From: Nitrospinaceae bacterium
Lineage (GTDB): Bacteria > Nitrospinota > Nitrospinia > Nitrospinales > VA-1
DNA: 7,985 bases
Reading direction: 5' to 3'
Assembly (NCBI GenBank): GCA_029261435.1
Contig: JAJDBI010000279.1
Location: forward strand, 1 to 7,985
Shown one piece after another: positions 6,170 to 7,985 of this stretch (the stretch's first letter is position 1; every line of letters starts with the position of its first letter). Below the pieces are notes generated by a model that searched no databases, was not told where the DNA came from, and was given only the letters and a program-made list of their open reading frames with translations. The translations under genes were made by a program, and so were the position numbers.

Positions 6170-7552
6170 ATGTCAAGCTTCACAAAAAAAGTAAAGTCAG
6201 CAATTACTGAATTGATCGAGCCGGGCGATAAGGTTTTAGTGGCTGTTTCCGGCGGGGCCGATTCGCTGGCATTACTTTATCTGTTGGAGCAGTTCTCGCA
6301 AGAACTTGGTTATGAATTGTTTGTCGGTCATTTGAACCATTTGACCCGCGGCAAGGAATCTGACAAGGATGCAAGCTTTGTTGAGAATGAAGCGAGTAAA
6401 CTTTCCCTTCCGGTTTTTGTCGACAAGATAGATGTGAAAAAGTCTACTCTGAAATCCTCTTTTCAGGAGTCGGCGCGCATTTTAAGGTATCAATTTCTGG
6501 AAGATGTTCTGTTGTCTGTAAAGGGGAACAAGATTGCCTTTGGACATACCGCAGACGACCGGGTTGAGACGGTTTTGATGAACTTGTTTCGAGGGACGGG
6601 ATTAAGAGGGCTTGCTGGAATACCAGAAGCAAGAGGGCATGTAATTCGACCTCTTTTAAATTGCACCCGATCCGAAATAGAGGGTTTTTTAGATGAACAG
6701 AACCTGATCTATCGCACAGACTCCTCAAACAATGAAACAAAATATCGCAGAAATAAAATCAGGCATGAAGTAATTCCTTTCTTAAAGACATTTAATCCTG
6801 AAATTTCGGAAAATCTGTTGAGCCTGGCAGAAATTGCTCGCGGAGAAGAACAATGGATGTCAGAAAATACTCGTGAGCTCTATTCGCAACTTGTGACTCC
6901 CGAGAATGAGGACTTATGTTTTGAGATAAACGAATTTGAGATGCAACCTCTCGCAATGAAAAGGCGGTTGATTCGTGAAACTTTTTATCAATTAAATGGG
7001 AGTTTGCGTGGAATCACAGCCTTACATGTTCAGCAGGTTCTCGGTCTTTTTGCAAGTGCTCGGGTGGGTTGTTGGTTGAAGTTTCCCGGTAGTGTACGAG
7101 TGGATTGTCGTTATGGCACAGTGTGTTTTTCTAAATCCGATGATTTGGTCTCAACTGAAATTGATAAAAAGACGAAAAGGTTAGAGATTCCAGGTGTGAC
7201 GAGCTTGGAAGAAGTTGGGATTCAGTTCCAAGTGCGCCTTTTGGAACCCCCCATGCCAAAACCTGGAAACCAGAAGCAGGCGTTTCTGGACTTTGAAAAG
7301 ACCGGTGAAAATATTCAAATTCGGTTTTTCCAGCCGGGCGATCGTTTTGTGCCATTAGGGATGAGAGGTCACAAGAAAGTAAAGTCCTACTTCATTGATC
7401 AAAAGGTGCCTCGTGAAGAGAGATCTCTGATCCCCATCTTGACAAATACACATGACGATATTATCTGGGTGTATGGGGAGAGAATCTCTGATTCCTTCCG
7501 TGTTACCGAAAATACTAAAAAGGTTCTGTTTATAGAGGGAAAAAGTCTTTAA
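6170..7552 (+). CDS. tilS: tRNA(Ile)-lysidine synthetase
   Basis: TilS uses ATP and lysine to convert the wobble cytidine of the CAU anticodon of one tRNA-Ile to lysidine, so that it reads AUA instead of AUG; it is generally essential. From the ATG at 6170 the protein has 460 residues. The N-terminal PP-loop ATPase is clear: VLVAVSGGADS (22-32, P-loop SGGADS 27-32), GHTADDRVET (125-134), FRGTGLRGLAGI (140-151) and YRTDSSN (181-187) followed by RNKIRHEVIP (194-203). The middle substrate-binding domain covers about 205-320. The C-terminal TilS domain (about 380-455) has RFFQPGDRFVPLGM (385-398) and KSYFIDQKVPREERS (405-419). A GTG at 6140 in the same frame would add MSFPFFGNGF. I prefer the ATG because it leaves the usual short helix before the P-loop, and because the GTG falls inside a hairpin and T-run. 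The ribosome binding site is weak (ACGGA, 6162-6166). Confidence 0.95.
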   Translation: MSSFTKKVKSAITELIEPGDKVLVAVSGGADSLALLYLLEQFSQELGYELFVGHLNHLTRGKESDKDASFVENEASKLSLPVFVDKIDVKKSTLKSSFQESARILRYQFLEDVLLSVKGNKIAFGHTADDRVETVLMNLFRGTGLRGLAGIPEARGHVIRPLLNCTRSEIEGFLDEQNLIYRTDSSNNETKYRRNKIRHEVIPFLKTFNPEISENLLSLAEIARGEEQWMSENTRELYSQLVTPENEDLCFEINEFEMQPLAMKRRLIRETFYQLNGSLRGITALHVQQVLGLFASARVGCWLKFPGSVRVDCRYGTVCFSKSDDLVSTEIDKKTKRLEIPGVTSLEEVGIQFQVRLLEPPMPKPGNQKQAFLDFEKTGENIQIRFFQPGDRFVPLGMRGHKKVKSYFIDQKVPREERSLIPILTNTHDDIIWVYGERISDSFRVTENTKKVLFIEGKSL

Positions 7553-7571
7553 AAGGTTGATATTAAAGAAG

Positions 7572-7599
7572 GCGACAAAAATTGTTTTTGTGGTACCAT
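7572..7599 (+). promoter_or_regulatory. Candidate ftsH promoter (extended -10)
   Basis: GCGACA (7572-7577, four of six to the -35 consensus), a 16-base spacer, then TACCAT (7594-7599, four of six) preceded by an extended -10 TGG (7591-7593). Transcription would begin near 7606, giving a 5' leader of about 40 bases before ftsH. The TGGTACCA palindrome at 7591-7598 overlaps the -10. It is the best promoter candidate in the gap but was judged by eye. Confidence 0.35.
7575..7591 (+). repeat. AT-rich perfect inverted repeat between tilS and ftsH
   Basis: ACAAAAA (7575-7581), loop TTG, TTTTTGT (7585-7591): a perfect 7-bp inverted repeat. It starts 22 bases after the tilS stop. Having only one G-C pair, it is weaker than a normal terminator. 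It falls in the spacer of the candidate ftsH promoter, so it could equally be an AT-rich promoter element or chance. Confidence 0.4.
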
Positions 7600-7632
7600 T
7601 GTAGTGACCCATGTTAGTGGAAATAACTCTGT

Positions 7633-7638
7633 AAGGAG
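7633..7638 (+). promoter_or_regulatory. Ribosome binding site deciding the ftsH start
   Basis: AAGGAG lies 6 bases before TTG at 7645 but directly touches an in-frame ATG at 7639. Zero spacing would not allow efficient initiation, so the TTG is the better start. Confidence 0.7.
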
Positions 7639-7644
7639 ATGATT

Positions 7645-7985
7645 TTGAATCAATTCTATAAAAACTTAGCACTTTGGCTAGTGATCGGTATTGTCCTGAT
7701 CGCTTTATTCAATATATTTAATCCGCCTTTAACCCCTCAATCGGAAGTGGTTTTCAGTGATTTTATGGACCAGGTTGAGCAGGGGCAGGTTACTGAGGTA
7801 ATGATTCGTGGTGATAGTATCAACGGTAAGTATATGGATGGTCAATCTTTCCAGACTACTGCTCCACCAACAGACCCAAACCTCATCAAATCACTCAGAG
7901 AGAAAAGTGTTCGTATTGTAGTGGTGCCACCTGAACAGACAAGCTGGTATATGAGCATTCTTATTTCCTGGTTTCCCATGATCCT
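7645..7985 (+). CDS. ftsH: ATP-dependent zinc metalloprotease FtsH (3' partial)
   Basis: FtsH is a hexameric AAA+ protease of the inner membrane that extracts and degrades misfolded membrane proteins and some cytoplasmic regulators. Only the first 113 residues are visible. They begin NQFYKNLALWLVIGIVLIAL, the typical first membrane helix (about 8-25). The periplasmic FtsH_ext domain follows (about 33-98), with FSDFMDQVEQGQVTEV (37-52) and IKSLREKSVRI (81-91). The start of the second membrane segment is WYMSILISWFPM (101-112). The AAA and protease domains lie beyond the right edge. The start is taken as TTG 7645; ATG 7639 is in frame and would add two residues. It follows tilS by 92 bases, and a tilS-ftsH order is common in bacteria. 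The frame is open to the window end with no sign of damage. Confidence 0.95.
   Translation, partial: MNQFYKNLALWLVIGIVLIALFNIFNPPLTPQSEVVFSDFMDQVEQGQVTEVMIRGDSINGKYMDGQSFQTTAPPTDPNLIKSLREKSVRIVVVPPEQTSWYMSILISWFPMI

Noticed and set aside
6114..6194. A 26-codon open frame from ATG 6114 overlapping the tilS start
   Set aside because: It has no ribosome binding site and no recognisable content, and it runs out of frame through the T-run.

Overview
The window reads as an ordinary housekeeping stretch of a Gram-negative bacterial chromosome, with every gene on the + strand and almost no spare DNA. An outer-membrane-type lipoprotein, a SurA-like periplasmic chaperone and a tilS-ftsH pair point to a diderm. 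The FtsH N-terminus and gene order remind me of deltaproteobacterial-grade or Nitrospinota genomes. That placement is recalled family knowledge, not a search result, so treat it as tentative. Base composition is moderately AT-leaning and looks even across the window. I see no mobile element, CRISPR array, rRNA or tRNA.

Layout: (1) Positions 1-5477 look like one tightly packed operon. It holds mfd (transcription-repair coupling factor, 5' end cut off by the window edge), then a one-domain parvulin lipoprotein whose ATG shares one base with the mfd stop, then a second parvulin protein of SurA type overlapping the previous gene by 26 bases. (2) A 112-base gap with a possible promoter precedes slyD (5590-6066), an FKBP-type prolyl isomerase with a His-rich metal-binding tail. 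(3) A 103-base gap holds an inverted repeat and a short GC hairpin with a T-run, arranged so that they cannot both form, just before tilS (tRNA-Ile lysidine synthetase, 6170-7552). (4) A 92-base gap with a candidate extended -10 promoter leads to ftsH (from 7645), which runs off the right edge.

Functional theme: three prolyl isomerases/chaperones (two envelope parvulins and cytoplasmic SlyD) and the membrane protease FtsH concern protein folding and quality control. Mfd and TilS serve transcription-coupled repair and tRNA decoding. Nothing here amounts to a clearly new system. The two best leads are a SHOCT-like C-terminal module fused to the SurA-like chaperone, and the attenuator-like region between slyD and tilS.
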